From assembly GCA_001871685.1 (NCBI GenBank), contig MNVK01000047.1:1-6855 (forward strand): a stretch of 6,855 bases of DNA, in the 5' to 3' direction. The position numbers and the translations under genes were made by a program. Within the stretch, counting starts at the first letter, position 1. Each line of letters begins with the position of its first letter. This stretch comes from Nitrospirae bacterium CG1_02_44_142 (lineage in GTDB: Bacteria; Nitrospirota; Thermodesulfovibrionia; Thermodesulfovibrionales; UBA1546). This document shows positions 1 to 5,335 of the stretch, in pieces. Below the pieces are notes generated by a model. That model was given only the letters and a program-made list of their open reading frames with translations, did not search any database and was not told where the DNA came from.

Positions 1-11
1 AACTTATAAAA

Positions 12-68
12 GGTTCACGATGTTATGATATTCCTGAGCATTAAGAATCGGTTCACGATGTTATGATA
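12..68. repeat. Pair of exact 19-bp direct repeats, 38-bp period
   Basis: GGTTCACGATGTTATGATA occurs at 12-30 and again, without a mismatch, at 50-68, separated by a 19-bp AT-rich spacer. The pair lies just downstream of the toxin gene stop at 77-79 and abuts the window edge, so it may be the end of a longer array or of a mobile element. No ORF, hairpin or terminator-like T run is associated with it. Its function is unknown. Confidence 0.8.
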
Positions 69-76
69 GCAATTAA

Positions 77-430
77 CTAAGGCTCAAGAAAATCTATGGC
101 GTATGCCTCTACTCTGCCTGTATGATGCTTTGAATGGTGTTTAGCAATAGCGCGGGCTATGAGAGAGAATTTATCGCCGGGAAAAGTATGCGGAACGATA
201 AGGACTCCCGCATGAGGACGATGCTCATTGAAAAACTGAACAGTGAGGCGGATAAAATCATTTCTGTTGCGGGTTATAAGACATCTGCCTTTAGATGCAG
301 CCCATTCAAGCTGTTCTCTATCCGCAGCCTGTGCCATGCCGACTTCATGGACGCTGACAGTATCTACATGATACTTTCTAAGGATTTCCGCAATCTTTGG
401 GCTGAGGTCTTCATCAAGATAATATTTCAA
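77..430 (-). CDS. DUF5615-family PIN-like toxin of a toxin-antitoxin pair
   Basis: This 117-residue protein resembles the DUF5615 group of PIN-like putative RNases, usually encoded beside DUF433 antitoxins. Seen: an N-terminal acidic motif LDEDLSP (residues 5-11), the HEVGMA segment (28-33) followed by D37 and E39, and a TRNRNDF segment (53-59), matching the family pattern LDEDLS..., VGL...D.E, LT.D.DF. The acidic residues D6, E7, D8, D37 and D58 are candidate metal ligands. In the third motif N55 sits where many members have Asp, so activity could be altered. The start is TTG (428-430), inside TTGA with the antitoxin stop, so translation is probably coupled and weak. A function as an RNase toxin is inferred from family and context. 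Confidence 0.85.
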   Translation of the reverse strand: MKYYLDEDLSPKIAEILRKYHVDTVSVHEVGMAQAADREQLEWAASKGRCLITRNRNDFIRLTVQFFNEHRPHAGVLIVPHTFPGDKFSLIARAIAKHHSKHHTGRVEAYAIDFLEP

Positions 431-846
431 CGACTGCCCCTGACAAGAAAGGGGTATCTTTTATGAACATCCTCTCTTGTCAATTCTTCATTTTGTTTTA
501 TAAGGCGGTCAATCTCTTCAGGATACGCCCTGTAATAGCCGACAGCAGACCTTAACTGCTGCCCGGTAAGCCAGTGATAAGCCTTTTGCAAACGGTTAAA
601 ATCCTTATTTACGCTCTTATAGGCTCCGATAACTTCCCATACCTCTATGCCTGTGCCGGCAATCCGCGCCCTGCGCCCGGCAGTTCCTTCGCTGAAGACA
701 ATCCCTGAGCAGCGCTGCATCCTCACCGCTTCCTCAAGCAGTTCATTCGTTACGGCAGAAAACTCCTTCCCGGACTCTCTGACTATCTGCTCAATCTCTC
801 TAAATGTTTTTTCCTGAATTCTTATGCTTCTTTGAACCGTTGGCAT
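427..846 (-). CDS. Antitoxin with N-terminal RHH-like segment and DUF433 domain
   Basis: This is the upstream partner of the DUF5615 toxin, expected to neutralise it and repress their shared promoter. With the ATG at 844-846 it has 139 residues. That start is chosen because a strong GGAGGAG Shine-Dalgarno lies about six bases upstream; an in-frame ATG 66 bases further up has no such support and would cross the candidate promoter. Residues about 5-45 (RSIRI...FREIEQIV...AVTNELLEEAV) look like a ribbon-helix-helix DNA-binding segment. Residues about 62-118 (GIEVWEVIGAYKS, AYHWLTGQQLRSAVGYYRAYPEEID) match DUF433, a small helix-turn-helix-like antitoxin domain. DUF433 antitoxins are often only about 75-80 residues, so this is a two-domain form. 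The stop overlaps the toxin start by four bases. Confidence 0.86.
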   Translation of the reverse strand: MPTVQRSIRIQEKTFREIEQIVRESGKEFSAVTNELLEEAVRMQRCSGIVFSEGTAGRRARIAGTGIEVWEVIGAYKSVNKDFNRLQKAYHWLTGQQLRSAVGYYRAYPEEIDRLIKQNEELTREDVHKRYPFLVRGSR

Positions 847-860
847 AAACTTCTCCTCCT
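846..860 (-). promoter_or_regulatory. Strong ribosome binding site fixing the antitoxin start
   Basis: On the minus strand GGAGGAG lies about six bases before the ATG at 846-844. It is the clearest Shine-Dalgarno in the window and decides the antitoxin start. The toxin has none of comparable strength, consistent with antitoxin excess. Confidence 0.75.
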
Positions 861-873
861 GCTTTAACAATTG

Positions 874-922
874 AACTACAGCGTAATACAACAGACTACA
901 ACATGAGGGCAATGTATGTCAA
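874..922 (-). promoter_or_regulatory. Candidate TA promoter with three 10-bp-phased operator half-sites
   Basis: Reading the minus strand, TTGCCC (912-907) is followed after 18 bases by TATTAC (888-883), each 4/6 to the sigma-70 consensus. A perfect TTGACA lies just upstream (922-917), but its -10 partner is poor. Overlapping the spacer and the -10, three decamers lie in phase: TGTTGTAGTC (903-894), TGTTGTATTA (893-884) and CGCTGTAGTT (883-874), sharing TGTAKT one helical turn apart. This fits cooperative binding by an RHH-type autorepressor. Promoter and operator are inferred from sequence alone. Confidence 0.4.
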
Positions 923-935
923 ATGATTTGGATAC

Positions 936-987
936 GGGGACTGTCCCGAATCTACGACTTCGCCCGTAATTCTCTGGGACAGTCCCC
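936..987. repeat. REP/BIME-like inverted repeat
   Basis: GGGGACTGTCCC (936-947) and GGGACAGTCCCC (976-987) are exact reverse complements, 12 of 12, around a 28-base loop. Each arm is itself nearly palindromic (GGGAC-T-GTCCC), so the element can be read as two inverted copies of a small REP-like palindrome. A secondary GAAT/ATTC match lies inside the loop. It sits between the acetyltransferase stop and the antitoxin promoter. There is no T run beside it, so a standard intrinsic terminator is not supported, although the stem could stabilise the 3' end of the minus-strand operon mRNA. Confidence 0.75.
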
Positions 988-1002
988 TGATATAAGACTG
1001 CC

Positions 1003-1455
1003 TTACAGCTCAATTATCACAGCGTCTTCGTCGCATTCAGGGAACTTCGGACATCTGAGGCAGTCTCCCCATATCTTCTGAGGAAGTTTTGATTTATCAA
1101 TACTTTTAAAACCGTTCTTCCTGAAAAACTCGGACTGATAAGTGAGAGCAAACACCCTTTTTATCCCGAGCCTTTTTGCCTCCCTGAGACATATTTTCAA
1201 AAGCCTGTTTCCTATCCCCTGGCCCCTTGAACCTTCTGCAACCGCAAGCGACCTTATCTCTGCCAGGTCGTCCCATAATATGTGAAGCGCGCTTACTCCT
1301 TTTATCTCGCCTCTGTCTTCGCACACAAAAAGGTCGCGGATGCTCTCATAGAGGTCATTTAAGGAACGCGGCAGCAGTTCCTCTTTTTTTGCAAATTCAT
1401 TGATAAGCCGCTGGACTTCTCTGACGTCAGATATTTTTGCTTTTCTTATCTTCAA
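1003..1455 (-). CDS. GNAT N-acetyltransferase, short ArgA-like (putative N-acetylglutamate synthase)
   Basis: This 150-residue single-domain GNAT enzyme should transfer acetyl from acetyl-CoA to an amine. Seen: the N-terminal RKAKISDVREVQRLI pattern, the acetyl-CoA loop SLAVAEGSRGQGIGNRLL with R/Q-x-x-G-x-G as RGQGIG (77-82), and a late LTYQSEFFRKNGF segment (104-116). The C-terminus has a Cys-rich tail with C132, C135 and C141 ending CDEDAVIIEL, a pattern I associate with short bacterial N-acetylglutamate synthases (first step of arginine synthesis) rather than with ribosomal-protein acetyltransferases. The start is TTG (1453-1455), preceded by GGGCAGG, and it overlaps the gamma-subunit gene by 29 bases. 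It is the last gene of the apparent operon. Placement beside a possible 2-oxoglutarate-forming enzyme suits a glutamate/arginine role. The substrate is inferred. Confidence 0.8.
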   Translation of the reverse strand: MKIRKAKISDVREVQRLINEFAKKEELLPRSLNDLYESIRDLFVCEDRGEIKGVSALHILWDDLAEIRSLAVAEGSRGQGIGNRLLKICLREAKRLGIKRVFALTYQSEFFRKNGFKSIDKSKLPQKIWGDCLRCPKFPECDEDAVIIEL

Positions 1456-1984
1456 TATATTGCCTGCCCTTTATTAGCGCCTCTTTGTTTGCGCCAAGAC
1501 CCTTTTTCCTTTTCTGAGGTGTAAGCTCTTCAAGGGCGTTGACTGCTGATTCTTCTTTTATTATTCCTGTCTCCGCAAGCAGTGCGCTGAGCATTACCAT
1601 GTTGGCGCATTTTGTCCCTCCGATTGAGGCGGCTATTTCACTTGCAGGGACGTCAACAACGCGCACATCAGAGCGCAGTTCAGGTTTTTTTATAAGAGAC
1701 GAATCAAATATTAAAATTCCGCCGTTCTTCAGTCTCGGCTGAAATTTATTAAGAGACGCCTCGTTCATTACTATAAGGATTTCAGGATTCCTGACAACCG
1801 GAGAGCCTATCATCTCGTCAGAGATAATCACGGTGCAGTTTGCAGTGCCGCCGCGCACCTCAGCGCCGTAAGAAGGAAACCAGGTAACCTCCCTGCCCTC
1901 AAGCATACCGCTGTAAGCAAGCAGTTTGCCTAAAAATAGGATACCCTGCCCTCCGAAACCCGCCGCCATTATCTTATGTTCCAA
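1427..1984 (-). CDS. 2-oxoacid:ferredoxin oxidoreductase gamma subunit (KorC/VorC type)
   Basis: This 185-residue protein is the gamma domain of the pyruvate/2-oxoacid:ferredoxin oxidoreductase family, the small subunit that packs with the alpha and beta chains and helps bind CoA. Seen: the N-terminal glycine-rich GFGGQG (9-14), the diagnostic YGAEVRGG (39-46), the VRNPEILIVMNEAS strand (64-77) and the GGTKCANMVMLSALL region (122-136). It covers the expected family length. The start is TTG (1982-1984) with AGGGG six bases upstream, that signal overlapping the beta-subunit stop codon. An ATG five codons later (MAAGFGGQG) would truncate the first strand, so TTG is preferred. It lies nine bases after the beta gene, as in usual kor/vor operons. 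Sequence alone does not decide between 2-oxoglutarate and branched-chain 2-oxoacids. Confidence 0.9.
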   Translation of the reverse strand: MEHKIMAAGFGGQGILFLGKLLAYSGMLEGREVTWFPSYGAEVRGGTANCTVIISDEMIGSPVVRNPEILIVMNEASLNKFQPRLKNGGILIFDSSLIKKPELRSDVRVVDVPASEIAASIGGTKCANMVMLSALLAETGIIKEESAVNALEELTPQKRKKGLGANKEALIKGRQYIEDKKSKNI

Positions 1985-1993
1985 AGCATACCC

Positions 1994-2740
1994 CTATAAC
2001 TCGCCATATTTATCCTTAATTGTACCGAGAGGGAAAACAGGCGTCATCTCAGAGCGCATCCAGTTTATGGCCCCCTCAGCAGACATCCCCCAGTCAGTCG
2101 GACACGGAGATAATATCTCAACAAAGCTGAATCCCTTGCCTTCTATCTGATACCTGAAGGCCTTTTCAACAGCCTTCTTTGCCGCCATAAGATTTTTTAC
2201 AGAGTCCACAGAGGTCCTTGCAATAAACGAAACGCCTTCAATAGTTGCAAGCATTTCAGAAACATGCAGGGGATAGCCAGACGTCTTAACGTCTCTGCCC
2301 CTCGGCGTGGTGGTAGTCCTTTGCAAAAGCAGCGTTGTCGGAGCCATCTGTCCACCTGTCATGCCGTATGTGGCATTGTTTACAAAGAACACAGTTAAGT
2401 TCTCGCCCCTGTTTGCGGCGTGGATTATCTCTGCAGTGCCGATTGCGGCCAGGTCTCCGTCCCCCTGATATGAAAATATTATTTTATCAGGCATAACCCG
2501 TTTCAGCCCGGTCGCTGCTGCCGGGGGCCTTCCGTGCGCCACCTCAAGAATATCAAAGTTGAAATAGTCATAAGCAAAAACAGCGCATCCGACAGGCGCA
2601 ATTCCTACGACTCTCTCCCTGATATTAAGCTTGTCTATGCACTCTGCAATAATCCTGTGTATCAGGCTGTGTCCGCAGCCCGGGCAGAACCTGAAAGGCG
2701 CAGGTTTAAGGCTTACCGGTCTTTTAAATACCTGTTCCAT
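1994..2740 (-). CDS. 2-oxoacid:ferredoxin oxidoreductase beta subunit, TPP-binding (KorB/VorB-position type)
   Basis: This 248-residue catalytic subunit binds thiamine diphosphate and takes part in the oxidative decarboxylation of a 2-oxoacid with CoA and ferredoxin, or the reverse carboxylation. Seen: CPGCGH (19-24) and C52, which with the later C213 may ligate the [4Fe-4S] cluster; HGRPPAAATG (69-78); the TPP/Mg motif GDGDLAAIG (93-101) continuing to VNNATYGMTGGQMAPTT (120-136); and the C-terminal SPCPTDWGMS (211-220). Length is normal for a stand-alone beta subunit. The ATG lies ten bases after the ppx stop with no recognisable Shine-Dalgarno. No alpha subunit lies upstream, where one is expected, although the gamma gene follows directly. 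Substrate may be 2-oxoglutarate or a branched-chain oxoacid. Confidence 0.92.
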   Translation of the reverse strand: MEQVFKRPVSLKPAPFRFCPGCGHSLIHRIIAECIDKLNIRERVVGIAPVGCAVFAYDYFNFDILEVAHGRPPAAATGLKRVMPDKIIFSYQGDGDLAAIGTAEIIHAANRGENLTVFFVNNATYGMTGGQMAPTTLLLQRTTTTPRGRDVKTSGYPLHVSEMLATIEGVSFIARTSVDSVKNLMAAKKAVEKAFRYQIEGKGFSFVEILSPCPTDWGMSAEGAINWMRSEMTPVFPLGTIKDKYGEL

Positions 2741-2750
2741 AAAGTTTAAA

Positions 2751-3680
2751 TTACGAGACCCTTTCAGAAAGTTTTATTAGCGCGCCTTCAAGCAGTCCAT
2801 CGTCGCTCACAAGAATATTAGCAAATCCGAATAACTCCATAATATTAATTGTAAAGAGTATGCCCGGGATAATCAAGTCTGCCCTTTCCGGCTCAAGCCC
2901 CTTCAGCTCTTTTCTCTCGCCAATAGGAATGCGTATGAGCATGTCTGCAATATCATGCAGCCTCTCTAAAGAGATGCTATGCCTGTTAATTTTTTCATGG
3001 TCGTAAACCTCAAGCCCAATATCAATGGATGCAAGCGTTGTAATAGTTCCCGCTGTTCCGATAAAAACTGTCCTGCTGTTTATGAGACGCCCTATCTGAG
3101 TTTTAAGTCCGCTTAAGACAGTATCTGATTCCTTTTTCAGAGAGAGAATATCCGCTTTTGAAGGAGGGTCAGATTTTATGTGCTTGTCAAATAGCTTTAC
3201 AACGCCTGTCGGAATTGTCCCCATTTCAGCAGGAGATGAATTCCGGCAGAAAATCCATTCGGCGCTTCCGCCGCCGAGGTCCACAATAAGAGATGAATCC
3301 GCCTCAAGCATATCAGACAGAACACCGCGCGCTGTAAGCTCTGCCTCCTCTTCGCCTGAAATCACTTCTATATTTATTCCTGTTTCCGCTAAAACCCTCT
3401 GCCTGAATTCTCCTGAGTTTTTTGCCTCTCTCAATGCGCTGGTCCCGACGGCTTTTATATGCGAAATACCGTAAGCCGAAATAATATCTGAAAAAGCCTT
3501 CAGGACAGACACTGATTTTTCCATGCTGTCAGGATTCAGCAGTCCTGTCTCGCCAATGCCTGCGGCAAGACGGGTGATTACCATCCCTGTCCTGTGACGA
3601 ATAATCCTCCCGCCCTCCACTCTGCCGATAAGCAGTCTGATTGTATTAGAACCGATATCTATTGAAGCTAAAGAGTGCAT
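2751..3680 (-). CDS. Ppx/GppA-family phosphatase (exopolyphosphatase or pppGpp phosphatase)
   Basis: This 309-residue protein has the actin-like (ASKHA) fold of exopolyphosphatases, which release phosphate from polyphosphate chains, and of GppA, which converts pppGpp to ppGpp. Seen: phosphate-1 motif DIGSNTIRLLIG (8-19), the acidic GEEEAELTARGV segment (109-120) with a probable catalytic Glu, phosphate-2 motif DLGGGSAE (134-141), GTAGTITTLA (208-217), and the C-terminal VSDDGLLEGAL (291-301). It is the short two-domain form lacking the HD-like C-terminal half of E. coli Ppx, so Ppx and GppA activities cannot be separated here. It starts at an ATG with no Shine-Dalgarno but with a TATAAT box ending six bases upstream, so a leaderless mRNA is likely. 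It heads the minus-strand operon that includes the oxidoreductase subunits. Confidence 0.93.
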   Translation of the reverse strand: MHSLASIDIGSNTIRLLIGRVEGGRIIRHRTGMVITRLAAGIGETGLLNPDSMEKSVSVLKAFSDIISAYGISHIKAVGTSALREAKNSGEFRQRVLAETGINIEVISGEEEAELTARGVLSDMLEADSSLIVDLGGGSAEWIFCRNSSPAEMGTIPTGVVKLFDKHIKSDPPSKADILSLKKESDTVLSGLKTQIGRLINSRTVFIGTAGTITTLASIDIGLEVYDHEKINRHSISLERLHDIADMLIRIPIGERKELKGLEPERADLIIPGILFTINIMELFGFANILVSDDGLLEGALIKLSERVS

Positions 3681-3717
3681 TTTTTATTATAATACAGGCA
3701 TGAATACTTATATTGAA
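3662..3717. promoter_or_regulatory. Symmetric divergent promoter for ppx and xerC, probably leaderless both ways
   Basis: TATTATAATA at 3685-3694 is a perfect palindrome and supplies -10 hexamers on both strands: TATAAT at 3688-3693 (+) and at 3691-3686 (-), plus TATTAT at 3685-3690 (+) and 3694-3689 (-). Forward, TTGAAG (3662-3667) lies 17 bases from TATTAT. Reverse, the weaker TTCAAT (3717-3712) lies 17 bases from its TATTAT. Starts about seven bases after the -10s fall on or within a few bases of the xerC ATG (3700) and the ppx ATG (3680). Neither gene has a usable Shine-Dalgarno. The palindrome is seen; transcription starts are inferred. Confidence 0.6.
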
Positions 3718-4587
3718 AATTTTCTGCGCTATCTTGAAATAGAAAAAGGCGCCTCCCCTCACACGCTCAGGGCCTACAGGAAAGACATTGGGATATTCTC
3801 AGGTCATGTAAAAGCAAAGGTGGAAGACATAGGGATGAATGACATCAGGGGATTTGTCGCCGAAGAGATAAATGCGGGGCATAAAAAGACCACCGCGGGC
3901 AGAAGGCTCGCGGCAGTAAGGTCCTTTCTGAAATTTCTTTATCGTGAAGGCTATATAAAGACAAATCCCGCAAAACTGGTCCCCACGCCAAAACTGCCGA
4001 AGATTCTGCCGAAATTTCTATCCGTAGATGACGTCTTTTCTCTCGTGGAAAAACCGGAAGGAATAGGCTTCCTGCCTGTAAGGGACCGGGCAATACTTGA
4101 ACTCCTGTATGCAAGCGGCATCCGCGTAAGCGAGCTTTCCGGGCTGAATGCAGACAACATAAATGTAAAAGAAGGACTTATTAAGGTTAAAGGCAAGGGC
4201 AAAAAGGAGCGGATAGCGCCGGTGGGCAGAAAGGCATTAGAGGCAATAAAGATATATCTCGTTGAAAGGATTTTGCTTAAAAAGAAAGAGAAAGACGGAG
4301 CGCTTTTTCTTAATAAAAGCGGCTCAAGATTGACAGACAGAAGCGTAAGACGTATAGTAGTTAAGTATGCAAAGGCAATCGGCATTAACACCCGCATAGG
4401 GCCTCATACTCTCAGGCATACCTTTGCAAGCCATCTTCTTCAGGACGGCGCTGATTTGCGGGTGATTCAGGAGCTTTTAGGGCATTCATCGCTGTCAACA
4501 ACACAGAAATATACGCATCTGGATATAACGCATTTAATGGATACTTATGACAAGGCGCATCCGCTGGCTAAAGAGAACAAAAAATAG
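3700..4587 (+). CDS. xerC: Tyrosine recombinase XerC/XerD family
   Basis: This 295-residue site-specific recombinase is of the type that resolves chromosome dimers at dif. Domains: an N-terminal SAM-like core-binding domain, residues about 1-90 (ENFLRYLEIEKGASPHTLRAYRKDI), and a C-terminal catalytic domain, about 105-285. All catalytic residues are visible: R142 (SGIRVSEL), K166 (KGKGKKER), H236 and R239 (PHTLRHTFASHLL), H262 (LGHSS) and nucleophile Y271 (QKYTHL). Length is typical of XerC/D, and no phage integrase extension is present. The gene neighbourhood, xerC-hslV-hslU, matches the codV-clpQ-clpY arrangement of Bacillus and favours a housekeeping XerC, though XerC and XerD are hard to separate by eye. 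The ATG lies 19 bases from the divergent ppx start and appears leaderless. Its stop codon is part of the first unit of an octamer repeat. Confidence 0.93.
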   Translation: MNTYIENFLRYLEIEKGASPHTLRAYRKDIGIFSGHVKAKVEDIGMNDIRGFVAEEINAGHKKTTAGRRLAAVRSFLKFLYREGYIKTNPAKLVPTPKLPKILPKFLSVDDVFSLVEKPEGIGFLPVRDRAILELLYASGIRVSELSGLNADNINVKEGLIKVKGKGKKERIAPVGRKALEAIKIYLVERILLKKKEKDGALFLNKSGSRLTDRSVRRIVVKYAKAIGINTRIGPHTLRHTFASHLLQDGADLRVIQELLGHSSLSTTQKYTHLDITHLMDTYDKAHPLAKENKK

Positions 4588-4675
4588 GTGAATAGGTTGA
4601 TAGGTAAATAGGTGAATAGGACTCTGAATAAAAATTTCTTTCGATTTACCCATTCACCGATTCACCCATTTACCG
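4585..4675. repeat. Octamer-periodic inverted repeat between xerC and hslV
   Basis: The left arm (4585-4620) is four and a half 8-bp units: TAGGTGAA, TAGGTTGA, TAGGTAAA, TAGGTGAA, TAGG. After a 21-base AT-rich centre the right arm (4642-4675) is the inverted equivalent; read on the minus strand its units are GGTAAATG, GGTGAATC, GGTGAATG, GGTAAATC. Cores match GGTGAA with few changes, while the two-base linker is TA in the left arm and TG or TC in the right. The arms can form a long imperfect stem with defects about every eight bases. The first unit includes the xerC stop TAG. No T run follows, so this is not a standard terminator. It fills the gap before hslV. Confidence 0.85.
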
Positions 4676-4677
4676 AA

Positions 4678-4688
4678 GAGAGGTGAAA
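4678..4688 (+). promoter_or_regulatory. Ribosome binding site deciding the hslV start
   Basis: GAGAGGTG ending at 4685 lies directly before the ATG at 4689, with five bases between GAGG and ATG. It overlaps an in-frame GTG at 4683, which therefore is more likely part of the Shine-Dalgarno than a start codon. Confidence 0.65.
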
Positions 4689-5219
4689 ATGTTTAAGGGA
4701 ACAACAATATTATGCGTCAGGCGCGACGGAAAAGTTACCATTGCCGGAGACGGCCAGGTGACAATGGGCAATACTGTCTTAAAACACAATGCAAAAAAGA
4801 TAAGGACCATGTACGACAATAAAATCATCGCTGGCTTTTCAGGCGCAACGGCAGATGCCTTCACTTTATTTGAAAGATTTGAGGCAAAGATTGAATCATA
4901 TAGAGGCAATATTACAAGGGCTGCCGTAGAACTTGCAAAAGACTGGAGAACAGACAAGATGTTACGGAGGCTTGAGGCGCTCTTGCTCATTGCGGATAAG
5001 GAGCACACATTTATAATCTCAGGCACCGGCGATGTTATTGAGCCTGAGGAGGGGATTGCTGCAATCGGTTCCGGAGGCCCCTATGCGCAGGCGGCGGCAA
5101 AGGCGCTCTTTGAAAATACAAATCTTTCCGCAAGGGAAATAGTTGAAAAATCGATGAAGATTGCATCTAATATATGCATATACACCAATGAGAATATAAC
5201 AGTTGAGGAGCTGCAATAG
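4689..5219 (+). CDS. hslV: HslV (ClpQ), threonine peptidase subunit of the HslVU protease
   Basis: This is the proteolytic subunit of the cytoplasmic ATP-dependent HslVU protease, a dodecamer related to proteasome beta subunits. With the ATG at 4689 it has 176 residues, the normal family length. The N-terminus is MFKGTT, so a four-residue propeptide would be removed to expose the nucleophile T5. Counting T5 as mature residue 1, D17 (in AGDGQVT), K33 (in NAKKIRT) and S124 (in IGSGGPYAQAAAKAL) all fall at their expected places. Other family blocks visible are FSGATADAFTLFERFE, ELAKDWRTDKMLRRLEALL and CIYTNENITVEEL. The GTG at 4683 would add two residues and is disfavoured because it overlaps the Shine-Dalgarno. 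It is followed by hslU, but 126 bases and a repeat element separate the two. Confidence 0.97.
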   Translation: MFKGTTILCVRRDGKVTIAGDGQVTMGNTVLKHNAKKIRTMYDNKIIAGFSGATADAFTLFERFEAKIESYRGNITRAAVELAKDWRTDKMLRRLEALLLIADKEHTFIISGTGDVIEPEEGIAAIGSGGPYAQAAAKALFENTNLSAREIVEKSMKIASNICIYTNENITVEELQ

Positions 5220-5230
5220 TGTTTTGCTAT

Positions 5231-5302
5231 TTGTCATTCCGAGCAAAGCGAAGGAATCTCGTCGTGAGATTGCTTCGAGACTTTTGTCCCTCGCAATGAC
5301 AA
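5231..5302. repeat. MITE-like palindromic element between hslV and hslU
   Basis: Terminal inverted repeats TTGTCATTCCGAG (5231-5243) and CTCGCAATGACAA (5290-5302) match at 12 of 13 positions. Inner arms CGAAGGAATCTC (5249-5260) and GAGATTGCTTCG (5266-5277) match at 11 of 12 around a five-base loop, with asymmetric unpaired segments between. The whole 72-bp unit folds into one hairpin. It resembles a widespread bacterial intergenic repeat of the type GTCATTGCGAGCGAAGCGAAGCAATCTC, seen in many anaerobe genomes; that recollection is from memory and not searched. It carries no ORF and would be moved, if at all, by a transposase supplied in trans. It lies within the hslVU transcript. Confidence 0.85.
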
Positions 5303-5335
5303 CATATAGAAGTGTTTCATGAACTACACTAATAT

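Noticed and set aside
12..68. CRISPR array from the two 19-bp repeats
   Set aside because: Only two copies are visible, the repeat and spacer are both too short for known CRISPR arrays, and there are no cas genes.
134..466. Plus-strand reading frame opposite the toxin gene
   Set aside because: It lies antisense to a recognisable DUF5615 protein and has no ribosome binding site or recognisable domain.
847..912. Longer antitoxin reading frame starting at 912
   Set aside because: The extra 22 residues are low-complexity, have no Shine-Dalgarno, and would place the start inside the candidate promoter; GGAGGAG before the ATG at 846 is far stronger.
936..987. Intrinsic terminator
   Set aside because: The stem is perfect, but the 28-base loop is long and no T run follows on either strand.
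4585..4675. Simple rho-independent terminator after xerC
   Set aside because: The stem has defects about every eight bases, no T run follows, and the 8-bp tandem structure of both arms is not explained by a terminator.
4683..4688. HslV starting at GTG 4683
   Set aside because: This GTG is part of the Shine-Dalgarno for the ATG at 4689, which gives the usual short propeptide MFKG before the catalytic Thr.
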